DNA of 48,017 nucleotides. Origin: Thermoplasmatota archaeon. GTDB lineage: Archaea > Thermoplasmatota > E2 > DHVEG-1. The notes under the pieces were generated by a model. That model was not told the origin of the DNA. It searched no databases and was given only the letters and a program-made list of their open reading frames with translations. Both the position numbers and the translations under genes were made by a program. The stretch spans positions 1 to 48,017 of the forward strand of contig JAUWWG010000002.1 of the NCBI GenBank assembly GCA_030616985.1, given 5' to 3'. Positions 8,923-18,285 of this stretch are shown here, piece by piece. Position 1 is the stretch's first letter, and every line of letters starts with the position of its first letter.

Positions 8923-9555
8923 CTGGACAAAAAACCTTCTTTCAAAACCTTTCATTATAATGAACTCATTATAGAACTCCATCATGAAGTCTATGAAGCT
9001 TCGGAAGACACATTTCAACTCCTTGAATCAATCGAGGTAAATGAAGGCGACACGGTTCTTGAGATAGGTACTGGATGTGGGCTTATAGCACTAGAATGTG
9101 TACGCCAGGGGGCAAAGGTTGTCTGTACGGATATAAATCCATATGCAATTGAACTTGTTAAGAGGAATTATTTAAGAAACCAGCCTATGTTGAAAGGAAC
9201 TGTTGAAGTCAGATGCGGAGATATTTTCTCCGTGCTTAAATCTGATGAACGGTTTGACATTGCGATATTCAATCCACCGTATCTTCCAACCCATCCAGAA
9301 GAGCGTATTGGTGGTACTGGATGGTTCGATATTGCAACAGATGGTGGCGTTGACGGCCTATCCTTGACCAAAAGATTTATTGAAGAAGTGGGCAAATACC
9401 TATCCAAACAAGGTCGTGCATATTTTGTATTTAGTTCACTTTCCGATAGAAAAAAACTTGATGCATATATAGCTAATATTGGGTTAAAATCTAAAGTGGT
9501 ATTGAGTCGCTTATTTAACGACGAACAGATTGACATCTATTGTATGTACTTTTAG
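8923..9555 (+). CDS. HemK2/Mtq2-type protein-(glutamine-N5) methyltransferase, apparent CTG start
   Basis: (M)DKKPSFKTFHYNELIIELHHEVYEASEDTFQLLESI…VLEIGTGCGLIAL…IFNPPYLPTHPEE (NPPY motif); no ATG/GTG/TTG between stop at 8788 and this CTG. Confidence 0.8.
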   Translation: MDKKPSFKTFHYNELIIELHHEVYEASEDTFQLLESIEVNEGDTVLEIGTGCGLIALECVRQGAKVVCTDINPYAIELVKRNYLRNQPMLKGTVEVRCGDIFSVLKSDERFDIAIFNPPYLPTHPEERIGGTGWFDIATDGGVDGLSLTKRFIEEVGKYLSKQGRAYFVFSSLSDRKKLDAYIANIGLKSKVVLSRLFNDEQIDIYCMYF

Positions 9556-9611
9556 ATGCAGATTGCCGATGGCCGCCTCTTTATGAAATTTTACAACTTG
9601 GAAAACATTAT

Positions 9612-9641
9612 ATATCGAAATACGATATCGAATTTCGATAT
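9612..9641. promoter_or_regulatory. 30-bp near-perfect palindrome overlapping promoter/start of padR (candidate PadR operator)
   Basis: ATATCGAAAT-A-CGATATCG-A-ATTTCGATAT; ends 1 bp before ATG at 9643; overlaps TATA-like attatatat. Confidence 0.7.
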
Positions 9642-9642
9642 T

Positions 9643-9945
9643 ATGATTAAAAATCTCTACAACGGGTTCATAAGAATACACATACTCTATCATGCCATTG
9701 ATGAAAAAATCTGTGGCATTGATATAATCAAAGAACTACAAAGACATGGATACACCGTAAGCCCGGGAACCATATATCCAATTCTTCACAAAATGAATCA
9801 AGATAATTTCCTAGTTGCCCATAACGAAACGGTAAGTGGCAAAAGACGTATTTATTATCGGGCAACATCCCAAGGAGAAAAGATACTAGAACAAGCGCGA
9901 GAAAAAATCAAAGAACTTTATGATGAGGTCATATCAAATGGATAA
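9643..9945 (+). CDS. PadR-family transcriptional regulator
   Basis: MIKNLYNGFIRIHILYHAIDEKICGIDIIKELQRHGYTVSPGTIYPILHKMNQDNFL; ORF-track start at 9556 is upstream of the operator and unlikely. Confidence 0.85.
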   Translation: MIKNLYNGFIRIHILYHAIDEKICGIDIIKELQRHGYTVSPGTIYPILHKMNQDNFLVAHNETVSGKRRIYYRATSQGEKILEQAREKIKELYDEVISNG

Positions 9946-11122
9946 AAAATCCTTTTTGAAAGGATTTACTCGAAATCTAATCATCGTTGGTTTTGTCAGT
10001 TTATTTACTGACCTGAGCAGCCAGATGGTATTCCCTTTGATTCCACTCTATTTGACCACTGTCCTTGGCGCTGGTGCATGGGTTGTCGGCTTGGTTGAAG
10101 GGGCAGCTGAGACTACCGCATCTCTCCTAAAGGTGTTCTCCGGATATTGGTCTGATAAAATCAAACGTCGTAAACCGTTTGTTCTTGCAGGCTATGGGTT
10201 ATCATCAATCACAAAACCATTGTTCGCATTCACGTACACCTGGCCATTGGTATTAATAGTGAGAGTCTTTGAAAGGATTGGTAAGGGAATTCGAAGTGCG
10301 CCTCGTGATGCCATTATTGCAGAATCTACTGGCGCTTCAGTAAGGGGGAAAGCCTATGGGTTTCACAGGGCAATGGATGGCATAGGATCAATCTCAGGTG
10401 CAGTTCTTGCTTTGATACTTCTGCCGATACTGGGGTTTAGAGACATATTCTTAGTAGCATTTATTCCTGGAATCTTAGCTGTTTTTATTGTACTATTGAT
10501 CAAGGAGAAGAACAGACCTAAAGAAATCAAAAAGGAAAAAAAGATTTCTTTTAGGGTTAGCTTGAAAGAGTTACCTCTTAATTTAAAACTATTTATCTTG
10601 GTTTCAACCGTTTTTGCATTTGGACATTTCGGCTATGCATTTCTATTGTTGAAAGCAAAAAATATTGGACTGGCCGACGGTACAGCAATTTTCCTTTATG
10701 TCATATTCTACATTGTGTATACTCTATGTACCATTCCCGCTGGAATCCTTTCTGATAAAATCGGCAGAAAACCAGTTCTCATGATGGGATATGTATTGTT
10801 TGCTGCTATTGCTATTGGTCTCTTGTTTACTTCTCAGATTTATGCTATATTGGTCGTTTTCGCGATATATGGTGTATTCTATGCCATGATTGATGGTGTG
10901 CAACGTGCGTTTGTCGCAGATCTGGCACCACCTGATTTAAAGGCGACAGCTCTAGGAACATTCCATACATCCATAGGCCTCATTGCACTTCCCGGTGGAT
11001 TTGTAGCCGGGATGCTTTGGGATGTGATATCCCCTGAAGCAACGTTTCTATTTGCATTGGCTCTCACGCTGGGATCCATTTTCTTGTTTGTATTCGTTAA
11101 AAACACGAAACAGTATGATTAG
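9938..11122 (+). CDS. MFS transporter (drug-efflux-like), overlaps padR stop
   Basis: 12-TM-type sequence, GYWSDKIKRRKPFVLAGY and GILSDKIGRKPVLMMGY loop motifs. Confidence 0.85.
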   Translation: MDKKSFLKGFTRNLIIVGFVSLFTDLSSQMVFPLIPLYLTTVLGAGAWVVGLVEGAAETTASLLKVFSGYWSDKIKRRKPFVLAGYGLSSITKPLFAFTYTWPLVLIVRVFERIGKGIRSAPRDAIIAESTGASVRGKAYGFHRAMDGIGSISGAVLALILLPILGFRDIFLVAFIPGILAVFIVLLIKEKNRPKEIKKEKKISFRVSLKELPLNLKLFILVSTVFAFGHFGYAFLLLKAKNIGLADGTAIFLYVIFYIVYTLCTIPAGILSDKIGRKPVLMMGYVLFAAIAIGLLFTSQIYAILVVFAIYGVFYAMIDGVQRAFVADLAPPDLKATALGTFHTSIGLIALPGGFVAGMLWDVISPEATFLFALALTLGSIFLFVFVKNTKQYD

Positions 11123-11149
11123 CATCAAATCAAAAGATTTCATGTATTA

Positions 11150-11593
11150 TCAATGTCTATCGAGGGCCTCATTGGCTAACTGATCAGCTATCACATTGTA
11201 TTCTCTTCTAATATGTGTGAAAACAACTTTTTGAAAAGAATTTTGCAGTTTTTGAACCTGATTGAAAAGTTCCTTTAGATTTTTGTTTTTTACTTGATAC
11301 TTACCAGTCAATTGTCTAACCACCAACTCACTATCACTATAAACAAAAACATTTTGATTTGTAAACCTCTTTGCAAGATCCAAACTTTTCAAAACAGCAA
11401 GATATTCGGCTACATTATTTGTTGCTTTGCCAATGTATTCACTATGTTGTTTTAATACTGTTTTTTTGTCTTCTCCTTTTATTTGGATGCCTATTGCAGC
11501 TCTACCTGGATTGCCTTGCGATGCACCGTCGCAGTTGATGTAGATGTTTTTCATGTTCATGGTGTCAAACCAGTTGTCGAATTGTATTTTCAT
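11150..11593 (-). CDS. rnhA: Ribonuclease HI
   Basis: YINCDGASQGNPGRAAIGI, NNVAEYLAVLKSL, YSDSELVVRQL, DQLANEAL; true start probably internal (about 11554). Confidence 0.85.
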   Translation of the reverse strand: MKIQFDNWFDTMNMKNIYINCDGASQGNPGRAAIGIQIKGEDKKTVLKQHSEYIGKATNNVAEYLAVLKSLDLAKRFTNQNVFVYSDSELVVRQLTGKYQVKNKNLKELFNQVQKLQNSFQKVVFTHIRREYNVIADQLANEALDRH

Positions 11594-11719
11594 TATTTCT
11601 ATTTTGGTATTTTTCTATGTTTGGGTAAGTAGATGGATAATTTGATGCCTGTTTTTGTTTGGTAAGCTCCGAACGTTTTCCTATAGGATATAAGTAAAAA
11701 ACAATATAATCTCTACTGG

Positions 11720-11971
11720 ATGTATAATGCTATGGAAACCGGAAAACTTTGGCAAACCCTTGTATTATTGATTGTGTTTTTGATATTGCTAATGACATCA
11801 GCAATAGCTATGTCAACAGAGGTAGATGAAGCAAAGGATGAACCACTTTCTGGCGCTGATATTCTACAGAGTGTCACAAATGGCGAAAGAGGATTTGAAG
11901 AACCACTGATAGCACTGGTGCCTGAAGATGACTATTCTTCTAATGTATTATTGATCACTAATGTGGGTTAG
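11720..11971 (+). CDS. Short exported/membrane protein, possibly truncated
   Basis: N-terminal hydrophobic segment then acidic tail; abrupt end. Confidence 0.4.
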   Translation: MYNAMETGKLWQTLVLLIVFLILLMTSAIAMSTEVDEAKDEPLSGADILQSVTNGERGFEEPLIALVPEDDYSSNVLLITNVG

Positions 11972-12065
11972 ATTACCGAGATGATACTAAACAGTCCTCT
12001 TTCCTCCCTTTTTTCTTAATTGTGGCAAGAATTAGAAATAAATTGTGAAAAGAACAAAATAAGCT

Positions 12066-13106
12066 CTATTGAATGATTCCAGCTTCTCTCATCTTATTGT
12101 AATTCTCTGGATGTTTTTCAAAATACTCGTGGATTGGCGCAAGAATCTTATTTATGTAACTTGCCGTGCCATTCTTCAAGTCAAGGGGGTGGAGACCAGC
12201 AACAAAAGCTTTTTCTAATTCTTCATATGTCGTGAACTCTAGATTTCCACCAAACTTTTCAGGCCTCTCAATCAAAAACGATTTATCCTTCAGCTCGGGA
12301 AAGATAACGTATTTACACATCTCAAGAACTGGGTTCCCTTCAATCTGCTTCTCGGGGCAAAATGCCTTACTAATCTTTTTCTTCACACTGGCAGGATCAT
12401 CATGAATCGAGATCATAGAATCAGGTTTACTCTTACTCATCTTTGCCTCAATTGGATCCATACGTCCACCTGCTTGAAGTCCTGTTAGAAGTGGTGTGTG
12501 AATGGCAACAGGGGGTTTTCTCCCAAGCTTTTTGGAGACATCTCGGGCAAGCATATGGGCATGGCGTTGATCTGTTCCACCATACGCGACATCCAAATCA
12601 AGATAAAAGATATCAGAAACCTGCATTGCTGGATAAAAGAGTTTTGATAAATCTTTCTCGCCTTCCTCCGCATCTCTACCCATGATATCCATGGCACGCT
12701 TCACACGTGCAACAGACATGGCTTTAGAGGTTCTCAATACAAGCTCCCAATACTTGGAATCTCCTACATACTCACTGGCATAAACAAATTTCACTTGCTC
12801 TTTATTCACACCCATTGCAGCAAAGCAATCTTCCATATATTTTCCACAGAGCTTGATTTTCTCAATATCTCCGCCTAGTTTGTCATTGATATATGCGTGC
12901 CAATCTGCAAGAAGCACTATAAAATCAAAACCGCAATCAAGAAAATCTTTGATCTTGTTAGTACAGATCTTCCACCCAAGGTGAACTGATCCAGATGGTT
13001 CAAAACCAATGTATGCTTTAGGCCTAGGTTTTTCAAGAACAGTTCTTAATTCTTCGATTGTGACGATCTCTTCTACGTTGCTTGTCAGCGACTCTAATCT
13101 ACTCAT
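12066..13106 (-). CDS. tyrS: Tyrosyl-tRNA synthetase
   Basis: YIGFEPSGSVHLGW, GGTDQRHAHMLARD, KMSKSKP. Confidence 0.95.
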   Translation of the reverse strand: MSRLESLTSNVEEIVTIEELRTVLEKPRPKAYIGFEPSGSVHLGWKICTNKIKDFLDCGFDFIVLLADWHAYINDKLGGDIEKIKLCGKYMEDCFAAMGVNKEQVKFVYASEYVGDSKYWELVLRTSKAMSVARVKRAMDIMGRDAEEGEKDLSKLFYPAMQVSDIFYLDLDVAYGGTDQRHAHMLARDVSKKLGRKPPVAIHTPLLTGLQAGGRMDPIEAKMSKSKPDSMISIHDDPASVKKKISKAFCPEKQIEGNPVLEMCKYVIFPELKDKSFLIERPEKFGGNLEFTTYEELEKAFVAGLHPLDLKNGTASYINKILAPIHEYFEKHPENYNKMREAGIIQ

Positions 13107-13179
13107 ACGAGAAAACAGAATGCGGCATCCTATTTATGGTTATTTCTATAAAAGTTGTAAAAAGCAATAGTGGCAAATA

Positions 13180-14526
13180 TCATCTTTCAAGTTTTTTTAC
13201 GACTCTTTCAACAATTTTCCCAGAGGCACCAAGGTAGTTATTGGGGTTTAACGCATCATCCACCTCTTTAGATGTCAAAAGTTTCAACTTTTCATTTTCT
13301 TCTAAAAACACTTCTTTTAATGTTTTATTTTCTTCAACTGCTCTGAGTGCTGTTTTCCTCATCAACTCGTGCGCATCTCCGCGACCCATGCCCTTCCCAA
13401 TAAGTGTCGTCATCAATGATTCAGCCATTGGAAGTCCTTTTGAGATCTCCATGTTCTTAAGCATCCGATCAGGGAACACCTTAAGATTTTTGAATACTAT
13501 ATTTGTCTGATATACAATCCAGTCTGTTAGTATTAGTGAATGTGGCAGGATGAAACGCTCACTAGCAGAATTACATAAATCACGTTCATGCCATTGAATG
13601 GAGTTTTCAAAAGCAGGCGTCATAAATCCACGAACGACTCGTGCTAATCCAGATATCTGCTCAGAGGTTATTGGATTTCTTTTATGTGGCATTGTGGAAG
13701 AGCCAATTTGTTTCTTTGCTTCAAATGCTTCGGCTACCTCACCTATCTCATCCCTCTGGAGATTACGAATCTCTGTTCCAAATTTTTCCAAGCTAGTTGC
13801 AATGTTGCATAGAACAAAAATCAGTTCATTGTATCGATCTCTTGCAACAATTTGTGTAGAAACATCTTCCACTCCAAGTTTCAAATCCTGAAGCATGATT
13901 TCCTGAAGTTTCAAGGCATGTTCCCCAAGTGCAGCACCAGTTCCAACGGCTCCAGATAATTTCCCAACAAGCAGTCTATTTTTGCATTCAAACATACGTT
14001 CAAGATGTCTATCGATTTCCATTGCATAGCCAGCCATCTTCAGTCCAAAGGTTATTGGTATGGTGTGTTGACCGTGCGTTCTTCCAAGCATGACAGTATT
14101 TTTATGTTTCTTGGCAAGATCTACCAAAGTTTTACGCAGTTCCTTCAAACCTTTTTTAATGTAATCTGTTGCATCATCAAACTGTAATGCATTTGCAGTA
14201 TCAACAATATCATAGCTTGTAGCTCCAAGATGGATATATTTTCCAGCATCTCCACTACACACTTCACTGAGTGCCCTGGTTACTGCCATAATGTCATGTT
14301 TTGTTTCAGATTCTATTTCCTTAACGCGATCAACATTAACATAGTCTACAGATGCCTTCCTTGATATTTCATCAGCAGCATCCTGAGGAATATTTCCAAT
14401 CTTTGCATGGGCACGTGCAAGAGCTGCCTCAACATCAAGCAAAAACTGAAGACGACGTTTCTCACCAAAAATCTCTTTTACTCCTTCTCTACCGTAACGG
14501 TAATCAAGTGGACATACAGGATCCAT
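13180..14526 (-). CDS. purB: Adenylosuccinate lyase
   Basis: GSSTMPHKRNPITSE signature, HLGATSYDIVDTANAL, GRTHGQHTIP. Confidence 0.95.
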   Translation of the reverse strand: MDPVCPLDYRYGREGVKEIFGEKRRLQFLLDVEAALARAHAKIGNIPQDAADEISRKASVDYVNVDRVKEIESETKHDIMAVTRALSEVCSGDAGKYIHLGATSYDIVDTANALQFDDATDYIKKGLKELRKTLVDLAKKHKNTVMLGRTHGQHTIPITFGLKMAGYAMEIDRHLERMFECKNRLLVGKLSGAVGTGAALGEHALKLQEIMLQDLKLGVEDVSTQIVARDRYNELIFVLCNIATSLEKFGTEIRNLQRDEIGEVAEAFEAKKQIGSSTMPHKRNPITSEQISGLARVVRGFMTPAFENSIQWHERDLCNSASERFILPHSLILTDWIVYQTNIVFKNLKVFPDRMLKNMEISKGLPMAESLMTTLIGKGMGRGDAHELMRKTALRAVEENKTLKEVFLEENEKLKLLTSKEVDDALNPNNYLGASGKIVERVVKKLER

Positions 14527-14709
14527 AATAACTCCAAATCAGGGAATCAATTTGTACTTAATAATCTTTATAATGATTTGTTAGAATAATCTACTCTAGT
14601 AGTATTTGATGAAATTTCCTTATCTACTACCAAATAGGGTAAAAGATCTAAGAATGGGGTCATTCTGTTTTGGTAGGGTTCCTTGGGGGGGTAGTCGACT
14701 TCGATTTCG

Positions 14710-14841
14710 TTAGATGCTCTCAAGATCTTCATCTGTAAAAAACTTAATCTCTTCCCCATCAGGCAATATGGCAATTTTTATTTTTTCTCCAGTTTTTGGA
14801 TCTATATCATCTTTAAATCTTGTTCCTTTTGGAAAGTCCAT
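14710..14841 (-). CDS. Small 43-aa protein MDFPKGTRFKDDIDPKTGEKIKIAILPDGEEIKFFTDEDLESI
   Basis: SD gagggataaa before ATG; protein-like composition; between folP and purB, same strand. Confidence 0.6.
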   Translation of the reverse strand: MDFPKGTRFKDDIDPKTGEKIKIAILPDGEEIKFFTDEDLESI

Positions 14842-14926
14842 TTTATCCCTCGAGTTAAAGTTCCATATTATTTTCTCTCTTATAAAATTAGTAGTTTTGG
14901 ATGATCAATACATCACCCATTTTGAT

Positions 14927-15784
14927 TTATCTAGTGATGCAGTCAACTAGGTCAACACATCTGCGGGTTTCTTTTACATCGTGAACACGAACAATATTGG
15001 CACCATTAATAACAGCGAGACAGGCTGCTGCAAGACTTCCTTCTAATCTATCTGAAACCGGCAGAGGGTTATCACCTCCACAAATATTTCCAATAAATTT
15101 TTTTCTGGAAGCGCCAATCATAACGGGAAAACCAAGATTTTTAAACTCAGAAAGACGACGTAAAATCTCACAGTTATCCTCAACACCTCTTCCTGTTCGC
15201 TTTCCAAAACCGATACCCGGATCAATAATGATATTTTCCTTTTTTATATCACAAAAAAGGGCAAACTCCGCTCTCTCTTTCAAAAAATCATGTATCTCTT
15301 TTACAACATCGTCGTATGTTGGATTAATCTGCATATTCCTTGGATTACCCTTCATATGCATAAGACAGATAGGAACTTTATATTCAGCGACAACACTTGC
15401 TAGATTTCTATCTGTTTTAAGAGCACTGATATCATTGACCATCCCCACACCCAGATCCAATGCCCTTCTTGCTACATCAGATTTATAGGTATCAATAGAA
15501 ACGGGAATGTTGATTTCTTCTATGAGCTGTTCTATCACAGGTATCGTACGATTCATCTCTTCATCCAAAGAAATTGTTTTTGCACTGGGTCGTGTAGACT
15601 CTCCACCAATATCAATGATGTCTGCACCCTCTTTTTCCATTAATAATGCATGTTTCACAGCATCATCTGTAGAGAAATGCTTCCCGCCATCTGAAAACGA
15701 ATCGGGTGTAACATTCAAAATACCCATAATCAAGGTTCGTTTATCTAGATCAAATGTTTTCTTACCAATCTTCAACATGCTCAT
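14927..15784 (-). CDS. folP: Dihydropteroate synthase
   Basis: ILNVTPDSFSDGGK, DIGGESTRPSA, DPGIGFGKR. Confidence 0.95.
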   Translation of the reverse strand: MSMLKIGKKTFDLDKRTLIMGILNVTPDSFSDGGKHFSTDDAVKHALLMEKEGADIIDIGGESTRPSAKTISLDEEMNRTIPVIEQLIEEINIPVSIDTYKSDVARRALDLGVGMVNDISALKTDRNLASVVAEYKVPICLMHMKGNPRNMQINPTYDDVVKEIHDFLKERAEFALFCDIKKENIIIDPGIGFGKRTGRGVEDNCEILRRLSEFKNLGFPVMIGASRKKFIGNICGGDNPLPVSDRLEGSLAAACLAVINGANIVRVHDVKETRRCVDLVDCITR

Positions 15785-16170
15785 TTGACATCCTTTAATA
15801 GCATTGCCAGTTCCTTTGCAATATTTTTCAATCTCGGATAATGCCTATCTAGTTTCTCGACAAGATCGTATAATTGTTTTAGATTTCCCATTATTAATAG
15901 GTCGCCTGTTTTATCATGTAATTCAAACGTATTTCTTGGTACAGCTACCTCTCCACCAACCGATAGCATATCCTGCTTAATGATAATCGCGTCTTGAAGT
16001 ATTACATTTTCAAGTTTAATATTTTTAGAAACAGCTTTTGGCGCCATAATGGCGATACTTTGAGGATCACTACCTATTTTTTGTATTTCCTTTTCCGCAT
16101 CTTGTAACGTTTTAATTTCTACGAATGTTGGGTTGTAATCTGCCATAAGAATGAATAACGTCGCTTCCAT
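15781..16170 (-). CDS. Stand-alone protein resembling the N-terminal extension of some DHPS proteins
   Basis: IGSDPQSIAIMAPKAVSKNIKLENVILQDAIIIKQDMLSVGGEVAVPR; 4-bp overlap with folP. Confidence 0.65.
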   Translation of the reverse strand: MEATLFILMADYNPTFVEIKTLQDAEKEIQKIGSDPQSIAIMAPKAVSKNIKLENVILQDAIIIKQDMLSVGGEVAVPRNTFELHDKTGDLLIMGNLKQLYDLVEKLDRHYPRLKNIAKELAMLLKDVK

Positions 16171-16179
16171 ATAAATAAA

Positions 16180-17466
16180 TTATTTAGTTGAAAGGTGGTC
16201 TCTAGCCTCTCCAACTGTAAAAAGAGAGCCTGTTATACATATGAGATCATCCTTTTTTGCAATTGATTTTGAGTATTCTAATGCATCCAGGATGTGCTCT
16301 TTTACGACAACTTCATTTTTATAACCCAATTTTTCTATCATTTTCTTAAGTTCGTTAGGATCACAAGCCCGTGCATTATTAGATTTTGTTGTAACAAAAA
16401 AAGCCGTAAGTGGAATAATCAGCAACAGCATTGATCTTACATCTTTATCGGATAGAATCCCTAGAACAACGATTAATCTATCATATTCAAAATCATTTTT
16501 TAATGTGTCTACCAGCGTTTGCATGCCTGCCTTATTATGTGCCCCATCCAGCAAAACAAGCGGCTCATAACTTACTATTTCCATTCTCCCGGGATTAACA
16601 GTTTTTCCAATACCTTCGATGATGCTTGTGTCTGTGATGTAAGTACCGTTCATTTGAAGTTTTTCTATTGCAGCTAAAGCTAAAGCGATATTTTCACCCT
16701 GGTGTCTTCCCATCATAGATGTTCTGACAGAGTAATCTTTCAAAAAACCCTTGATTAAAAATTCCTGATTATCTATGCAACTGTTTAGTCTTTTCCAATT
16801 TTTTTTGTCTATCGTGCTTATAGGTGCATTTTTTTCTTTCGCTATCTCTTCAATAATTTTAAGAGCAGAATCCTTTGAAGCAGTTATTACTGGCACATTG
16901 TTTTTTATGATTCCCGCCTTCTCAAATGCTATATCCTCAATATTTTTTCCAAGAATATTTTGGTGTTCTAGAGAAACATTGGTTATAATCGAAATCGCGG
17001 GATCAACGATATTTGTAGCATCATAGCGTCCTCCAAGGCCTACTTCTACAACTGCAAAATCAACATTTTTATCACTAAAATATTGAAAAGCAAGTGCAGT
17101 AAAAATCTCAAAAAAAGTAGGTACATTCTCCTTTTCTAACATGTCGTCGACAATGGGTTTGATTTTGTTTACAAGTAAGATCAACTCATCGTCTGTTATT
17201 CTATTGTTGCCTACCACTATACGCTCTGAAATATGCTGTAAATGTGGGGAGGTATAAACGCCAACATTATATCCACTGCTGGAAAGCACGGATTCCAGGA
17301 ACTTACAAACGGATCCTTTTCCATTTGTGCCGCCTACATGAATCAATTTATATTTTTTCTGGGGATCTCCAAGTTCTTTAGCAATATGATTTATTCTTTC
17401 TAATCCAAGTTTAATGCCAAATTTCTGAAAACCATAAAGCCAATCTAATGTCTCTTCAAAGTCCAT
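16180..17466 (-). CDS. folC: Folylpolyglutamate synthase / dihydrofolate synthase
   Basis: HVGGTNGKGSVCKFLESVL, EVGLGGRYDATN, DGAHN. Confidence 0.93.
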   Translation of the reverse strand: MDFEETLDWLYGFQKFGIKLGLERINHIAKELGDPQKKYKLIHVGGTNGKGSVCKFLESVLSSSGYNVGVYTSPHLQHISERIVVGNNRITDDELILLVNKIKPIVDDMLEKENVPTFFEIFTALAFQYFSDKNVDFAVVEVGLGGRYDATNIVDPAISIITNVSLEHQNILGKNIEDIAFEKAGIIKNNVPVITASKDSALKIIEEIAKEKNAPISTIDKKNWKRLNSCIDNQEFLIKGFLKDYSVRTSMMGRHQGENIALALAAIEKLQMNGTYITDTSIIEGIGKTVNPGRMEIVSYEPLVLLDGAHNKAGMQTLVDTLKNDFEYDRLIVVLGILSDKDVRSMLLLIIPLTAFFVTTKSNNARACDPNELKKMIEKLGYKNEVVVKEHILDALEYSKSIAKKDDLICITGSLFTVGEARDHLSTK

Positions 17467-17477
17467 ATTTACAACAG

Positions 17478-18164
17478 TTAATAACCCTCAGGATAAAGAA
17501 CGTCGGGTATCGTCTTGTATTTCTCTTTCCATGAATCTCCTTTGAGGATTTTTACTTTCCTATCATCAATTTTAAGTCTTCCCTCTGCAAAAAGTTGGAT
17601 GGTTCTTGGTAGTATTTGGTGTTCAACTTCAAGGATACGTGCTGCAAGCTTATCTCGGTCATCGCTGGGAAGGACTTTTACAGCTGCCTGAAGGATAATT
17701 GGGCCATGATCTGTGTCTTCGTCCATAAAATGAGTTGTACAACCAGATATTTTGACACCATATTCAAAAGCATCTTTTTGGCCGTTTGCTCCTTTGAATG
17801 AAGGAAGTAATGCAGGGTGAATATTGATGAGTTTTCCATACCATTTCTTGACAAAGGAGGGAGAAAGTATTTTCATATAACCTGCACCGACAACAAGATC
17901 TACATTGTTTTCCTTTAGTATGTTGTCTATTTCTTTTTCATGTTCGGTTCTTTTTTTTCCTTTGGGATCAACAAAAAATGCTTTTATGCCGTGTTTTTCC
18001 GCTCTTTTTAGTGCATAGGCATCTTTTTTGTCACTTATTACGACGGTAACATTCGCATCGATCATATTTGTTTCAGATGCATCGATTATGCTTTGCAGAT
18101 CCGTCCCCGATCCTGATGCTAATACTCCAATTCTTAGCTTTTCTCCCATATATTCACATTCCAT
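17478..18164 (-). CDS. purN: Phosphoribosylglycinamide formyltransferase (PurN type)
   Basis: RIGVLASGSGTDLQSI, INIHPALLPSFKG, GCTTHFMDEDTDHGPIILQ; start may be at 18149. Confidence 0.92.
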   Translation of the reverse strand: MECEYMGEKLRIGVLASGSGTDLQSIIDASETNMIDANVTVVISDKKDAYALKRAEKHGIKAFFVDPKGKKRTEHEKEIDNILKENNVDLVVGAGYMKILSPSFVKKWYGKLINIHPALLPSFKGANGQKDAFEYGVKISGCTTHFMDEDTDHGPIILQAAVKVLPSDDRDKLAARILEVEHQILPRTIQLFAEGRLKIDDRKVKILKGDSWKEKYKTIPDVLYPEGY

Positions 18165-18285
18165 TGTCAGTTCTTGACTGGTAGTTGTATAGCCCCCATT
18201 TTTTATTGATTTCCATATACTTTGAACTGTTTTTTACCTTTTCCCTAATCGCCATACAAAATTTATATAACTGGAGATTTATAGT

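Noticed and set aside
9556-9642. ORF-track N-terminal extension of PadR
   Set aside because: Covers the palindromic operator/promoter; family proteins begin at MIKNLYNGF
14568-14774. 68-aa minus-strand ORF
   Set aside because: Overlaps the better-supported 43-aa gene in another frame; no SD
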